DNA of 12,003 nt from Clostridia bacterium (GCA_029239935.1 JARBTY010000081.1:1-12003); one strand, 5' to 3'. Numbered from the stretch's first letter, positions 1-7,145 are shown. A program made the numbers and translations. The notes: generated by a model not told the origin, from the sequence alone.

Positions 1-4
1 AATT

Positions 5-11
5 AAAGGAG
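5..11 (+). promoter_or_regulatory. Ribosome binding site of the lipoprotein gene
   Basis: AAAGGAG lies nine bases before the ATG at 21 and fixes that start. The promoter must lie before the window begins. Confidence 0.8.
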
Positions 12-20
12 ATATTTTAA

Positions 21-572
21 ATGAAACTTAAAGTATTAATATTATCTTTAACACTATCAGCAGCTTTATTAGCAGGATGTTCATCTACTAAAGCGCCAGT
101 TCCAGAAACTCCAGCTACAGAAGCGTCAGTGGACGCAGTAACAACTGCTTCTTTGGTAGATAACGAAACAGATTTTGAAAAAGGAATCAGTAAAGATGGT
201 ACATGGATTATTTCTACTCTTAACGATTTAACTTTTGATAAAGAACTTGTTTTAGATGGTGAATTTAAAAACGGTAAAAAGAACGATGACGGTACAGATG
301 CCATTCAGCGTAAAATAGCTCTTTATGCTCAAGATGCTGATAAAAATGTAACTGCGAGATATACTTTAACAGCACCAAAGTTGACTGTTACAAGTCCAAA
401 CGCTCGAATCCAAGGCGGTACTTTTGTAGGGGATGTTTATGTTGAAGCTGAAAACTTCTCTATAGTAGATGCTACAGTAGAAGGCAACGTATATTTTGCC
501 AGTGAAGACCTTAAAGCTACATTTAAATTAGAAAAAGAAGGTAAAGTTACCGGAGCTACTGAAGTAAAATAA
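21..572 (+). CDS. Small secreted lipoprotein of unknown function
   Basis: The 183-residue product begins with a basic, hydrophobic signal peptide ending in a lipobox (L17-A18-G19-C20). It should be cleaved before Cys20, lipidated, and held on the outer face of the membrane. A low-complexity Ser/Thr/Pro/Ala/Glu linker follows (about 21-50), then a soluble domain. From about residue 110 to the end, short alternating hydrophobic strands with turns (RIQGGTFVGDVYVEAENFSI and on) look like rungs of a beta-helix, as in bactofilin-like or right-handed beta-helix proteins. That fold is inferred from pattern only. I do not recognise a named family and propose no function. The gene appears monocistronic: it ends just before a hairpin terminator and faces a convergent gene. 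Confidence 0.85.
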   Translation: MKLKVLILSLTLSAALLAGCSSTKAPVPETPATEASVDAVTTASLVDNETDFEKGISKDGTWIISTLNDLTFDKELVLDGEFKNGKKNDDGTDAIQRKIALYAQDADKNVTARYTLTAPKLTVTSPNARIQGGTFVGDVYVEAENFSIVDATVEGNVYFASEDLKATFKLEKEGKVTGATEVK

Positions 573-590
573 TGATTTAACAAATACATA

Positions 591-625
591 AAAGGATAGT
601 TCATTGAACTATCCTTTATTTTTAA
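591..625. terminator. Rho-independent terminator between convergent genes
   Basis: A perfect 12-bp stem (591-602 with 606-617, AAAGGATAGTTC) has a 3-base loop and is followed on the plus strand by ATTTTT. It ends the lipoprotein transcript. It lies just past the stop codon of the DUF2200 gene on the other strand, where the trailing sequence is T-rich but less regular, so it may serve both. Confidence 0.85.
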
Positions 626-628
626 CTA

Positions 629-979
629 TTATTTTCTCAAAATCTTGTCCATCGCTTTTCCCTTTGCTAACTCATCGATCAGCTTATCCAAATAGCGTAT
701 TTCCTGCATAGTTCGCTCTTCGATGTCTTCCACGCGGACACCGCAGACCACCCCTTTGATCAAAGCCCTTGAAGGATTTAGTTGTGGAGCCTTTGCAAAG
801 AAGGTCTCAAAGTCTGTCTGCTTTTCCAGCTGCGCTTCTAACTCTTCTTGACTGTATCCCGTGAGCCAACGGATGATTTCATCAACTTCTGTTTTCGTAC
901 GCCCCTTTTTTTCCGCCTTTGTTACATAAAGGGGATAGACACTTGCTACACTCATTGTATATATTTTATGTTTGTCCAT
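629..979 (-). CDS. DUF2200 family protein
   Basis: This 116-residue cytoplasmic protein matches the DUF2200 family over its full length. The recognisable family text includes [18 protein letters not shown] near the N-terminus, [13 protein letters not shown] in the middle, [15 protein letters not shown], and the C-terminal [20 protein letters not shown]. No enzymatic residues are known for the family and its function is unknown. The start at 979 is supported by GCGGAGG (987-993). A well-formed promoter lies immediately upstream (1010-1039), leaving a short leader. The gene is less AT-rich to the eye than the lysR and hydro-lyase genes to its right. It appears to be transcribed alone and ends at a shared hairpin. 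Confidence 0.9.
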   Translation of the reverse strand: MDKHKIYTMSVASVYPLYVTKAEKKGRTKTEVDEIIRWLTGYSQEELEAQLEKQTDFETFFAKAPQLNPSRALIKGVVCGVRVEDIEERTMQEIRYLDKLIDELAKGKAMDKILRK

Positions 980-994
980 GATACATCCTCCGCT

Positions 995-1047
995 TACCTC
1001 ATTTTCTTTATTATATAATGCCCTCTGCTACAAAATCAAATGCCTTA
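995..1047 (+). repeat. Direct repeat, left copy (promoter segment)
   Basis: This 53-nt segment aligns without gaps to 4121-4173 with five differences, all transitions, by hand alignment. It contains the DUF2200 promoter. Weaker similarity may extend further left through the ribosome binding site region. With the tetR fragment that follows, it marks the left edge of a duplicated block around the lysR-hydro-lyase genes. Confidence 0.85.
1010..1039 (-). promoter_or_regulatory. Promoter of the DUF2200 gene
   Basis: Read on the minus strand, TTGATT (1039-1034) and TATAAT (1015-1010) are 18 bp apart, giving a predicted start near 1003 and a leader of about 24 nt. The same boxes and spacing recur in the diverged copy at 4136-4165, which supports the call. 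Confidence 0.75.
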
Positions 1048-1074
1048 GATTTATAGTGCTACACAAAAAGGTGC

Positions 1075-1133
1075 CTTGACTTCCATAGTTAGAGGATTAA
1101 TGATTTCTCACAGTGATGGCTATATTGATTGCT
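1075..1133 (+). pseudogene. Fragment of a tetR-type gene
   Basis: These 59 nt align without gaps to 4804-4862, inside the intact tetR gene, with four differences. In the matching frame the fragment reads LTSIVRGLMISHSDGYIDC, corresponding to about residues 155-173 of the 222-residue regulator. Three of the four differences are synonymous and one changes Phe to Leu. That suggests both copies were under coding selection before this one was gutted. The N-terminal DNA-binding region and the C-terminus are absent. Compared with the intact locus, about 600 nt are missing between the promoter repeat and this fragment. After 1133 similarity stops abruptly. It cannot make a regulator. Confidence 0.85.
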
Positions 1134-1147
1134 TAAACCCCACCATA

Positions 1148-2047
1148 TTATACTACCTGTCTAAAACTACTGATTAGATATTGAATAAAAGCATTTGATG
1201 CGATTGAAAGAGGAATTTCTTTGCGGTAGACAATACCAGCTGACCTAACAGTTATGGAAGGATTAATTGGTAATTCAATCAAATCACCTGCTGATAACTC
1301 TTTTTGGATAAATTCTTTAATGAGGACAGTGATTCCAAGTCCTAGTTTTGCAAATTCGACAAGAATATCCATATTACCAGTCTCTATCTCAGGTTTAATG
1401 GTAATATTATTGAGTACCATGTATTGATCAATATATTTCCTCGTCATATTATCTTCTTCTAATAACATAATCGGATGGCCTGAGGAAAAAATATCCGAAT
1501 GATTAAGATCAAAAGAATCTATATATGAACGACAGGCAACAAAGATGTCATGAATCTCAATCAATTTGATAAAATGATAGTTTTCGTTATTAAATGGCAG
1601 ACTAACAAGGCCAAAATCAATGATACCTTGATCAACAAGTTTTAAGGTTTCATAAGTTGAGCGATTAAAGACTTGAATTTTTATATGCGGATTTGAATTG
1701 ATATAGGTTTTAAGGTGAGGTAATAGAATATGCTTACAAAGGATGGTACTGGCACTCATCTTTACTAAGCCGTATTTATTATGTTTCATTTTTTCTATAA
1801 CATTTAGACCGATAGATAATTCTTCCATGGCAGTTTTGACATGACCATATAAGACTTCTCCTTCCTTGGTAAGTTTCACCCCTCTTGAGTTCCGTATAAA
1901 TAGAGAAATATTTAGAGTAGCTTCTAATTTTTTTATTGACTTACTAATGGCCGGTTGACTAACAAATAATTGCTCTGCTGCTTTTGAAATACTTTTAGTA
2001 TTAGCTACGGTATAAAATATTCTATAGAGTTCCATATCAATAGGCAT
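1148..2047 (-). CDS. LysR-type transcriptional regulator
   Basis: The 299-residue protein has the LysR layout. An N-terminal winged helix-turn-helix (about residues 5-64) carries the typical SISKAAEQLFVSQPAISKSI and RNSRGVKLTKEGE segments. A two-lobed periplasmic-binding-type effector domain follows (about 90-295). The ATG at 2047 is preceded by TGGAGG (2055-2060); an in-frame ATG four codons later is less likely. It is divergent from the aconitase-family hydro-lyase operon with 212 bp between, the classic arrangement for a LysR regulator and its target. I infer that it activates that operon in response to the hydro-lyase substrate or a pathway intermediate, and that it autoregulates. The ligand cannot be read from the sequence. 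Confidence 0.92.
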   Translation of the reverse strand: MPIDMELYRIFYTVANTKSISKAAEQLFVSQPAISKSIKKLEATLNISLFIRNSRGVKLTKEGEVLYGHVKTAMEELSIGLNVIEKMKHNKYGLVKMSASTILCKHILLPHLKTYINSNPHIKIQVFNRSTYETLKLVDQGIIDFGLVSLPFNNENYHFIKLIEIHDIFVACRSYIDSFDLNHSDIFSSGHPIMLLEEDNMTRKYIDQYMVLNNITIKPEIETGNMDILVEFAKLGLGITVLIKEFIQKELSAGDLIELPINPSITVRSAGIVYRKEIPLSIASNAFIQYLISSFRQVV

Positions 2048-2259
2048 AGTATAACCTCCAATTATAATAAATATAAGTATTAGATATTTGAGTTATATTA
2101 TACACTATTGTATAATTATATTTAAGATTTATTATTTGTTGTTTACAATGATTTTACATCGGCTACTTTGTGGATGACCAAAATTTAAAGATGTGAAATT
2201 TACAGAATCATGTATAATGGTAGTAGTTAATAATAATATATGGAAGGTGAGGAGAATAG
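2048..2259. promoter_or_regulatory. Divergent control region, lysR / hydro-lyase operon
   Basis: This 212-bp AT-rich interval carries both promoters. On the minus strand TATAAT (2102-2097) with TTAAAT 17 bp upstream is a plausible lysR promoter. On the plus strand TATAAT (2213-2218) is a good -10 for the hydro-lyase operon, but the expected -35 position (about 2190-2195, GATGTG) is poor, which fits an activator-dependent promoter. A second, imperfect dyad, TTGT-N5-ACAA (2136-2148), lies upstream of that promoter near -83 and is another possible LysR contact. Confidence 0.6.
2097..2116. promoter_or_regulatory. Candidate LysR operator
   Basis: A perfect 7-bp inverted repeat, ATTATAC-N6-GTATAAT, contains the ATAC/GTAT half-sites and T-N11-A style dyad common in LysR-family sites. 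Its left arm overlaps the predicted lysR -10 box, as expected for autorepression. AT-rich background makes chance dyads easier, so this is a candidate only. Confidence 0.5.
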
Positions 2260-3546
2260 ATGGGTAAAACATTAGCAGAAAAAATATTTGATACACATAG
2301 GGTAGATATGCCATTCCCTGATACACATGTTTTAAAATTAGACAGAGTTTTTTGTCATGAGATTACGACTCCCATAGCTATTACTGATTTAATGGCACGG
2401 GGTATGGACCGCGTTTTTGATCCTACAAAAATAAAAGCAGTTATCGACCATGTAACACCTGCTAAAGATTCAAAAACAGCTGAACAAGGTAAAATCTTAA
2501 GAGACTGGGCAAAACGTCATAACATTAAAGACTTTTTTGATATTGGTAAAAACGGTGTCTGTCATGCTATATTTCCAGAAAAAGGGTTTGTGAGACCTGG
2601 ATTTACTGTCATTATGGGAGATTCCCACACATGTACACACGGTGCTTTTGGTGCTTTTGCAGCAGGTGTAGGTACGACTGACCTGGAAGTAGGCATTTTA
2701 AAAGGCGTCTGCGCTTTTCATTTTCCTAAAACGATAAAAGTTGTTTTAAATGGTGAAATGAAACTTGGTGTATACGCAAAAGATGTCATTCTGTTTATTA
2801 TTAAGGAATTAACAGTAAACGGCGCTACTAACATGGTTATAGAATTTACAGGACCAGTAGTTGATACGATGTCTATGGAATCTCGTATGACGTTATGTAA
2901 TATGGCTATAGAAGCTGGTGGTACCAGTGGGGTATGTTATCCAGATATGACTACTGTGGAATACTTATGGGACTTTATAAAAGACGATTTCAGTTCAAAA
3001 GAAGAAGCCTTAGAAGAATATTCAAAATGGAAATCTGATGACGACGCTGTATATGAAAAAGTTTATGAATATGATATTACAGACTTAGAACCAATGGTAA
3101 CTTTTGGTTCTAAACCAGATCAAGTAAAGACTGTTAAGGAGATGGCAGGAACAAAAGTCGATCAAATATATATTGGAAGTTGTACAAATGGTCGTATAGA
3201 AGATTTAAGAGAAGCAGCTCATGTATTAAAAGGAAATAAAATCAGTGATGATGTACGTGGAATCGTTAGTCCTGCAACACCTGCTATCTATTCACAAGCT
3301 CTAAAAGAAGGAATTATCGAAATTTTCCAAGATGCCGGTTTCTGTGTAACCAATCCAACATGTGGTGCTTGCCTTGGAATGAGTAATGGTGTATTGGCAA
3401 GTGGAGAAGTTTGTGCATCTACAACGAACCGGAACTTTAATGGTCGAATGGGCAAAGGTGGCATGGTTCATTTGATGAGTCCAGCAACGGCTGCTGCTAC
3501 AGCTATTGAAGGTAAAATTGTCAATTCAAACCTATATAAAGCTTAG
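2260..3546 (+). CDS. Aconitase-family hydro-lyase, large subunit (LeuC/DmdA-like)
   Basis: The 428-residue protein is a full-length large subunit of the isopropylmalate isomerase/homoaconitase group. Its [4Fe-4S] ligands are Cys308 (IGSCTNGR), Cys368 and Cys371 (PTCGACLGM). The active-site loop GDSHTCTHGAFGAFAAGVGT is at 120-139. Such enzymes remove and re-add water on a 2- or 3-hydroxy di- or tricarboxylic acid in the cytoplasm. The start is fixed by GGTGAGGAG just upstream. The small subunit follows after 10 nt. No leuA, leuB or leucine-type attenuator is nearby, and a LysR regulator is divergent. Possible substrates are therefore isopropylmalate, methylmalate/citraconate, homocitrate, or 2,3-dimethylmalate (DmdAB of nicotinate fermenters). 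The family assignment is firm; the substrate is open. Confidence 0.93.
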   Translation: MGKTLAEKIFDTHRVDMPFPDTHVLKLDRVFCHEITTPIAITDLMARGMDRVFDPTKIKAVIDHVTPAKDSKTAEQGKILRDWAKRHNIKDFFDIGKNGVCHAIFPEKGFVRPGFTVIMGDSHTCTHGAFGAFAAGVGTTDLEVGILKGVCAFHFPKTIKVVLNGEMKLGVYAKDVILFIIKELTVNGATNMVIEFTGPVVDTMSMESRMTLCNMAIEAGGTSGVCYPDMTTVEYLWDFIKDDFSSKEEALEEYSKWKSDDDAVYEKVYEYDITDLEPMVTFGSKPDQVKTVKEMAGTKVDQIYIGSCTNGRIEDLREAAHVLKGNKISDDVRGIVSPATPAIYSQALKEGIIEIFQDAGFCVTNPTCGACLGMSNGVLASGEVCASTTNRNFNGRMGKGGMVHLMSPATAAATAIEGKIVNSNLYKA

Positions 3547-3556
3547 GAGGTATAAA

Positions 3557-4081
3557 ATGAAGAATTTTAGTGGGAAAGTATTGTTTTTAGATAGAAGTGA
3601 TATTAACACGGATGAAATTATTCCAGCAAAGTATTTGACTGAAATTACAAAAGAAGCATTAACTCCCTATTTATTAGAAGACTTATCGCTACCAAGTTTT
3701 AACAATAAAGAAGACATTAAAGATAAAGTTATTATTGTTACAAGAGAAAACTTTGGCTGCGGTTCATCAAGAGAGCATGCTCCATGGGCTTTAGAAGTAA
3801 ATGGAATCAATGTTGTAATTGCTGAAAATTTTGCTAGGATATTTAGACAAAATATGTATAATTGTGGGATGATGGCTATTGAACTATCAAAAGAAAAAAT
3901 CGAGCATTTATTTAATACCTATGCTGGTAAAAGCCCATCCATTGCAATTGATATCGAAAATGACAAAATCATTGTAAGCTCTGAAGAAGCTTCAGAAGAA
4001 ATTGACTTCAAAGTAGGCGGATTCGATAAAACCCTTGTCCTCGAAGGCGGATGGGTTGGTTATGCCGATAAGAATTATTAA
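3557..4081 (+). CDS. Aconitase-family hydro-lyase, small subunit (LeuD/DmdB-like)
   Basis: The 174-residue protein is the swivelling small subunit that closes the active site over the large subunit. Family marks are INTDEIIPAKYL (residues 16-27), the substrate-binding loop NFGCGSSREHAPWAL (65-79), and a C-terminal LVLEGGWVGY. The specificity loop reads Tyr26-Leu27-Thr28-Glu29. In characterised archaeal homologues this position carries YLRT or YLVY and helps choose the substrate, so YLTE does not identify one. The ATG at 3557 is chosen because AGGAGG (3545-3550) is ideally placed. An upstream in-frame start at 3506 would overlap the large subunit and has no such site. Translation is probably coupled to the large subunit. 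Confidence 0.93.
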   Translation: MKNFSGKVLFLDRSDINTDEIIPAKYLTEITKEALTPYLLEDLSLPSFNNKEDIKDKVIIVTRENFGCGSSREHAPWALEVNGINVVIAENFARIFRQNMYNCGMMAIELSKEKIEHLFNTYAGKSPSIAIDIENDKIIVSSEEASEEIDFKVGGFDKTLVLEGGWVGYADKNY

Positions 4082-4120
4082 TTTAAAAATAACTAATAAA
4101 TAAAAAAGCGCATTATCCAC

Positions 4121-4173
4121 TACCTTATTTCCTTTATTATATAATGCCCTCTGCTATAAAATCAAATATCTTA
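4121..4173 (+). repeat. Direct repeat, right copy (promoter segment)
   Basis: This 53-nt partner of 995-1047 (48 of 53 identical by hand alignment) lies in the 261-bp gap between the hydro-lyase small subunit and tetR. The rest of that gap shows only AT-rich sequence, with no convincing terminator for the hydro-lyase operon. Confidence 0.85.
4136..4165 (-). promoter_or_regulatory. Orphan copy of the DUF2200 promoter
   Basis: TTGATT (4165-4160) and TATAAT (4141-4136) with 18-bp spacing are preserved from the left copy, but no minus-strand gene follows. If active, it would transcribe antisense into the 3' end of the hydro-lyase small-subunit gene. Confidence 0.5.
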
Positions 4174-4342
4174 AGCCGATATCTTTTTATCCTTGTAATT
4201 ACTTTGATGAGATGTTATCTTATTCATAAGCCACCCCTATCTTTTTTAGGATTTTAATGGATAAATTTCATTTATATACATGGCTTAGTTAGTGTTAGCA
4301 AGTATCTTAAATGAGCTAGATTATGGGATTAGGAGATATCAA

Positions 4343-5011
4343 ATGGAAAAGACCAATTTAGAATTTAATGAGACAAAAAAAAATATTTTTTACTCTTCTA
4401 AGCGCCTGTTTTATGAAAAAGGATATTACGCTACTTCTATAGGTAATATCTCAGAAGCAGCAAATGTAAATAGAGCGCTATTATCCTATTATTTTGAAAA
4501 TAAGTCTAATTTAGCTCAAGAAGTTGTCAATCAATTTAGTGATAGAGTCTTTGATAAACTCAAACAAGAAACAGACCAGAAATATGGTTCTATTAATCCT
4601 CTTGTCATGTTAGTTGTTTCCACTAAGGTTTTCACATCTTTTCGAAGATTCAATGAAAGCTATAGACGCTTTATAAAAGAAGTCGCTCTGGAAAATATTG
4701 TTATGGTAAGAAATACTAATCAAGAACCCAAAACCTATGGTTACTTAGATAGTGTCTATAATATGAAATTTAGCAGTATAGATAAACAAATATACCAAAA
4801 TAGCTTTACTTCCATAGTCAGGGGCTTAATGATTTCTCACAGTGATGGCTATATTGATTGCTCTCATGAGTATATTGCAGAAAAGCAATGTGAAATGTAT
4901 TTTAAGATATTAGGCCTAGAAAAAAGTATAATTGATGATACGTTACAAGAAGCCAAATTTATATATGACAACATAAATATAAAAATGGAGAAAAACTTTT
5001 CTATAAAATAA
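4343..5011 (+). CDS. TetR/AcrR-family transcriptional regulator
   Basis: The 222-residue protein has a TetR N-terminal domain (about residues 12-60), with the helix-turn-helix TSIGNISEAANVNRALLSYY at 31-50 followed by FENKSNLAQEV. The remaining all-helical part should be the ligand-binding and dimerisation domain; I do not recognise its ligand class. The ATG at 4343 has AGGAG (4331-4335) seven bases upstream, so I prefer it to an in-frame GTG at 4292 that has no good site. It converges with the flavin reductase gene and shares a terminator with it. TetR genes often sit beside their target, so control of the reductase is plausible but unproven. A fragment of a close relative lies at 1075-1133. 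Confidence 0.9.
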   Translation: MEKTNLEFNETKKNIFYSSKRLFYEKGYYATSIGNISEAANVNRALLSYYFENKSNLAQEVVNQFSDRVFDKLKQETDQKYGSINPLVMLVVSTKVFTSFRRFNESYRRFIKEVALENIVMVRNTNQEPKTYGYLDSVYNMKFSSIDKQIYQNSFTSIVRGLMISHSDGYIDCSHEYIAEKQCEMYFKILGLEKSIIDDTLQEAKFIYDNINIKMEKNFSIK

Positions 5012-5070
5012 AACAGTATGACAGCCTAAGAAATGACATTTCTTAGGCTGTTATACTGTTTATCTCTTTT
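5012..5070. terminator. Bidirectional terminator between tetR and the reductase gene
   Basis: A 23-bp stem (5012-5034 with 5038-5060) has a single G-T position and a 3-base loop. It begins at the tetR stop codon. On the plus strand it is followed by TATCTCTTTT; on the minus strand the continuation (TTTTATTTTAT) is also T-rich. It should stop transcripts from both converging genes. Confidence 0.9.
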
Positions 5071-5071
5071 A

Positions 5072-7048
5072 CTATTTCATTTGTGAAGCGCTTTCTCCTG
5101 CAATCTTACCAAATACCATAATATCTGTAATCGCATTTCCACCTAAGCGATTTCCCGCATGAATGCCACCCGTTACTTCACCAGCCGCATAAAATCCTGG
5201 GATAACTTGATTGTTTTCATCTAATACTCTAGCATCTGTGTCCATAGCTAATCCCCCCATCGTATGATGAACAGACGGCGATCTAGGTGTTGCATAAAAT
5301 GGACCAACTTCTATTTTTTTGCCAAAATTCGTTTTTTGGAATTCAGGATCATTTCCTTTTTCTATATAACTATTATACTTGTTGATTTCATTTACAAACG
5401 TCTCTTTATCTGCTCCGATTTGAGTTGCTAATTCTTCTAATGTATCAGCTCGATAGACACTGCCTGTTTCTATCAATCTTTCTACATCGTCTCCCCATAG
5501 ATTCTTTCCATCAGGCATATTTCCAGCTGTATTTTTATCACAAATAATAAAGAATAGTTGCTCTTCTTGTTGAAGAGCTGCTTTTGCAAGTACATCTCTT
5601 TCAGAATACTCGTTTATAAATCGTTTACCCGCTTTATTGACAAAAACTTGATCTTCTGCACTGCCCCATACCCCACCAGATAATGCACCAGTTTCTGGAT
5701 GTGAGCTTGGCATTAATTGAATAAATTCCATACCAATTAATTTAGCACCAACTTGAATTCCCATATTAATACCATCGCCAGTCGCTGCTGGTGTGTTGGT
5801 TGTTTTCATTGTAAGCGGCATTTCTTCCCAATAAGTGTTGTATTTTTGTCTCATCTCTGGATTTGCACCAAATCCACCTGTAGCCATAATAACACCTTTA
5901 CTTGCTTTTAAGGTTACTGGCGTTCCATCTGATTTTGTAGCCTTAACACCAACTACTCTTCCATTTTCTACAATAAGTTCTTCTGCCTTCGTCTCAAACA
6001 TAATTTCGGTACCCAACTCAATGGCTCTATCTTCTAAAGGTTTAAGGAAACCTATTCCTGTATGTTCTACCAGCGCATGACTTCTTGGCCAAAGCGCACC
6101 AAGTATCGTACCGATTGAATCAGTCACTTCTGCACCCATATCCTCTAACCACTTAAGTGTTGGTAATGAATTATTTGTGAGTTCTGTTACCAGGGCATAA
6201 TTTGGAGTGATTGTATTACCCTTTAAATCTGTTCTTTTGCCACCAATATAAGCTTGGATTGCATGTAACTCTGGTGAATCAAAAAGAACTGTTGTATCTC
6301 CTGAAGCTAAGTAATCTTTTATTTCAGTCTGTAATTTTTCAAATGTTGGAGCAAAATCCCCATAATTCGAAGCATTATCGTCCACATAGCCCTGTAGTTC
6401 TTTAATCAGTGCATCGTTCATTTTAACATTCTTTTGTCGATCTGGATCATATGTATTGTATCCTCCGCCAGATCTTAAAGTGTTCCCACCAAGGGCAATG
6501 GTTTTTTCAATGAGTATGACTTTTGAGCCATTTTCATTTGCAGATACTGCAGCAGCGAGTCCAGCTCCACCACCACCTATGATGACAACATCCGCAGATT
6601 TTTCAATAGCTTCCCCGGCTGTTTTAGTTGTAACTTTTTGTTTTAATCCCTCAACATCACCAGAAGCTTGTTTGACACAATCTTCAATAGCAGCAAGAAT
6701 GGCTGTACTTGAATTTGTTGCTCCTGAAACCGCATCGACAGCTAGTGTCTGACCTGATAATATATCCTCAATCAATTTGTTCATAGCCACATCGCCAAGT
6801 CCAGTTGTTTCAGTTTGACTTAAAAGTTTGATGTCCTCTATTTTTGTTGATGAAAAGGTCACTTCTACTTTTACTGACCCACCATTTCCTTGCGCTTCTG
6901 CTGTATATGTCCCCGCTTGAAAAGCTGATTTCTCTTCTCCTGAAGCAGCTTGTGATGACTCTTTCGCAGCACCACCACATCCAGTCATCAGCAGTAAAGT
7001 AAAACTCAACATGACACAAATGAATACTTGTAATTTTTTCTTTAACAT
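5072..7048 (-). CDS. Secreted FMN/FAD-dependent reductase (fumarate/urocanate reductase type)
   Basis: The 658-residue protein opens with a lipoprotein signal peptide (L20-M21-T22-G23-C24), so it is probably anchored outside the membrane. An FMN-binding domain follows (about 45-130). Its motif DAVSGAT (105-111) matches sites where the ApbE transferase attaches FMN through the last Thr (T111). A fumarate-reductase-type flavoprotein domain (153-655) has the dinucleotide motif DVVIIGGGGAGLAAA (153-167). It keeps His594/His595 (VHHTMGG), Arg484 (YSERD) and Arg634 (GNRLGGNA), the catalytic and carboxylate-binding positions in flavocytochrome c3. The position expected to hold a fumarate-binding His (IQxHP) is Met446 here. 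It probably passes electrons from the membrane to an unsaturated carboxylic acid as an anaerobic respiratory acceptor. GAGGGGAG before the ATG at 7048 sets the start. No ApbE gene is in the window. Confidence 0.9.
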   Translation of the reverse strand: MLKKKLQVFICVMLSFTLLLMTGCGGAAKESSQAASGEEKSAFQAGTYTAEAQGNGGSVKVEVTFSSTKIEDIKLLSQTETTGLGDVAMNKLIEDILSGQTLAVDAVSGATNSSTAILAAIEDCVKQASGDVEGLKQKVTTKTAGEAIEKSADVVIIGGGGAGLAAAVSANENGSKVILIEKTIALGGNTLRSGGGYNTYDPDRQKNVKMNDALIKELQGYVDDNASNYGDFAPTFEKLQTEIKDYLASGDTTVLFDSPELHAIQAYIGGKRTDLKGNTITPNYALVTELTNNSLPTLKWLEDMGAEVTDSIGTILGALWPRSHALVEHTGIGFLKPLEDRAIELGTEIMFETKAEELIVENGRVVGVKATKSDGTPVTLKASKGVIMATGGFGANPEMRQKYNTYWEEMPLTMKTTNTPAATGDGINMGIQVGAKLIGMEFIQLMPSSHPETGALSGGVWGSAEDQVFVNKAGKRFINEYSERDVLAKAALQQEEQLFFIICDKNTAGNMPDGKNLWGDDVERLIETGSVYRADTLEELATQIGADKETFVNEINKYNSYIEKGNDPEFQKTNFGKKIEVGPFYATPRSPSVHHTMGGLAMDTDARVLDENNQVIPGFYAAGEVTGGIHAGNRLGGNAITDIMVFGKIAGESASQMK

Positions 7049-7079
7049 TTTTGTTCTCCCCTCTAGATTTTATGTGATC

Positions 7080-7097
7080 GTTAAATATTAAATTAAC
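7080..7097. promoter_or_regulatory. Possible repressor operator in the reductase leader
   Basis: GTTAA-N8-TTAAC forms a dyad immediately downstream of the predicted transcription start (about +6 to +23), a common place for a TetR-type repressor. The high AT content makes this weak evidence. Confidence 0.3.
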
Positions 7098-7109
7098 AAT
7101 CTCATTAAA

Positions 7110-7138
7110 ATTATAAGGGTTAATTAAGAAAAAATCAA
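7110..7138 (-). promoter_or_regulatory. Promoter of the flavin reductase gene
   Basis: On the minus strand TTGATT (7138-7133) and TATAAT (7115-7110) are exactly 17 bp apart, with a predicted start near 7103 and a leader of about 55 nt. This is the only well-formed promoter in the gap. Confidence 0.75.
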
Positions 7139-7145
7139 CAATTAA

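Noticed and set aside
995..1133. Insertion sequence or MITE as the cause of the repeats
   Set aside because: No transposase, terminal inverted repeats or target-site duplications were seen, and the repeats carry ordinary promoter and tetR coding sequence.
3506..3556. Upstream start for the hydro-lyase small subunit
   Set aside because: It would add 17 residues absent from the family and overlap the large subunit. The ATG at 3557 has an ideal AGGAGG site.
4292..4342. GTG start for TetR
   Set aside because: No ribosome binding site is placed for it, whereas the ATG at 4343 has AGGAG seven bases upstream and begins a normal TetR N-terminus.
5835..6752. Several plus-strand open frames inside the reductase gene
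   Set aside because: All are antisense to conserved FAD-domain coding sequence, with no coherent protein features.
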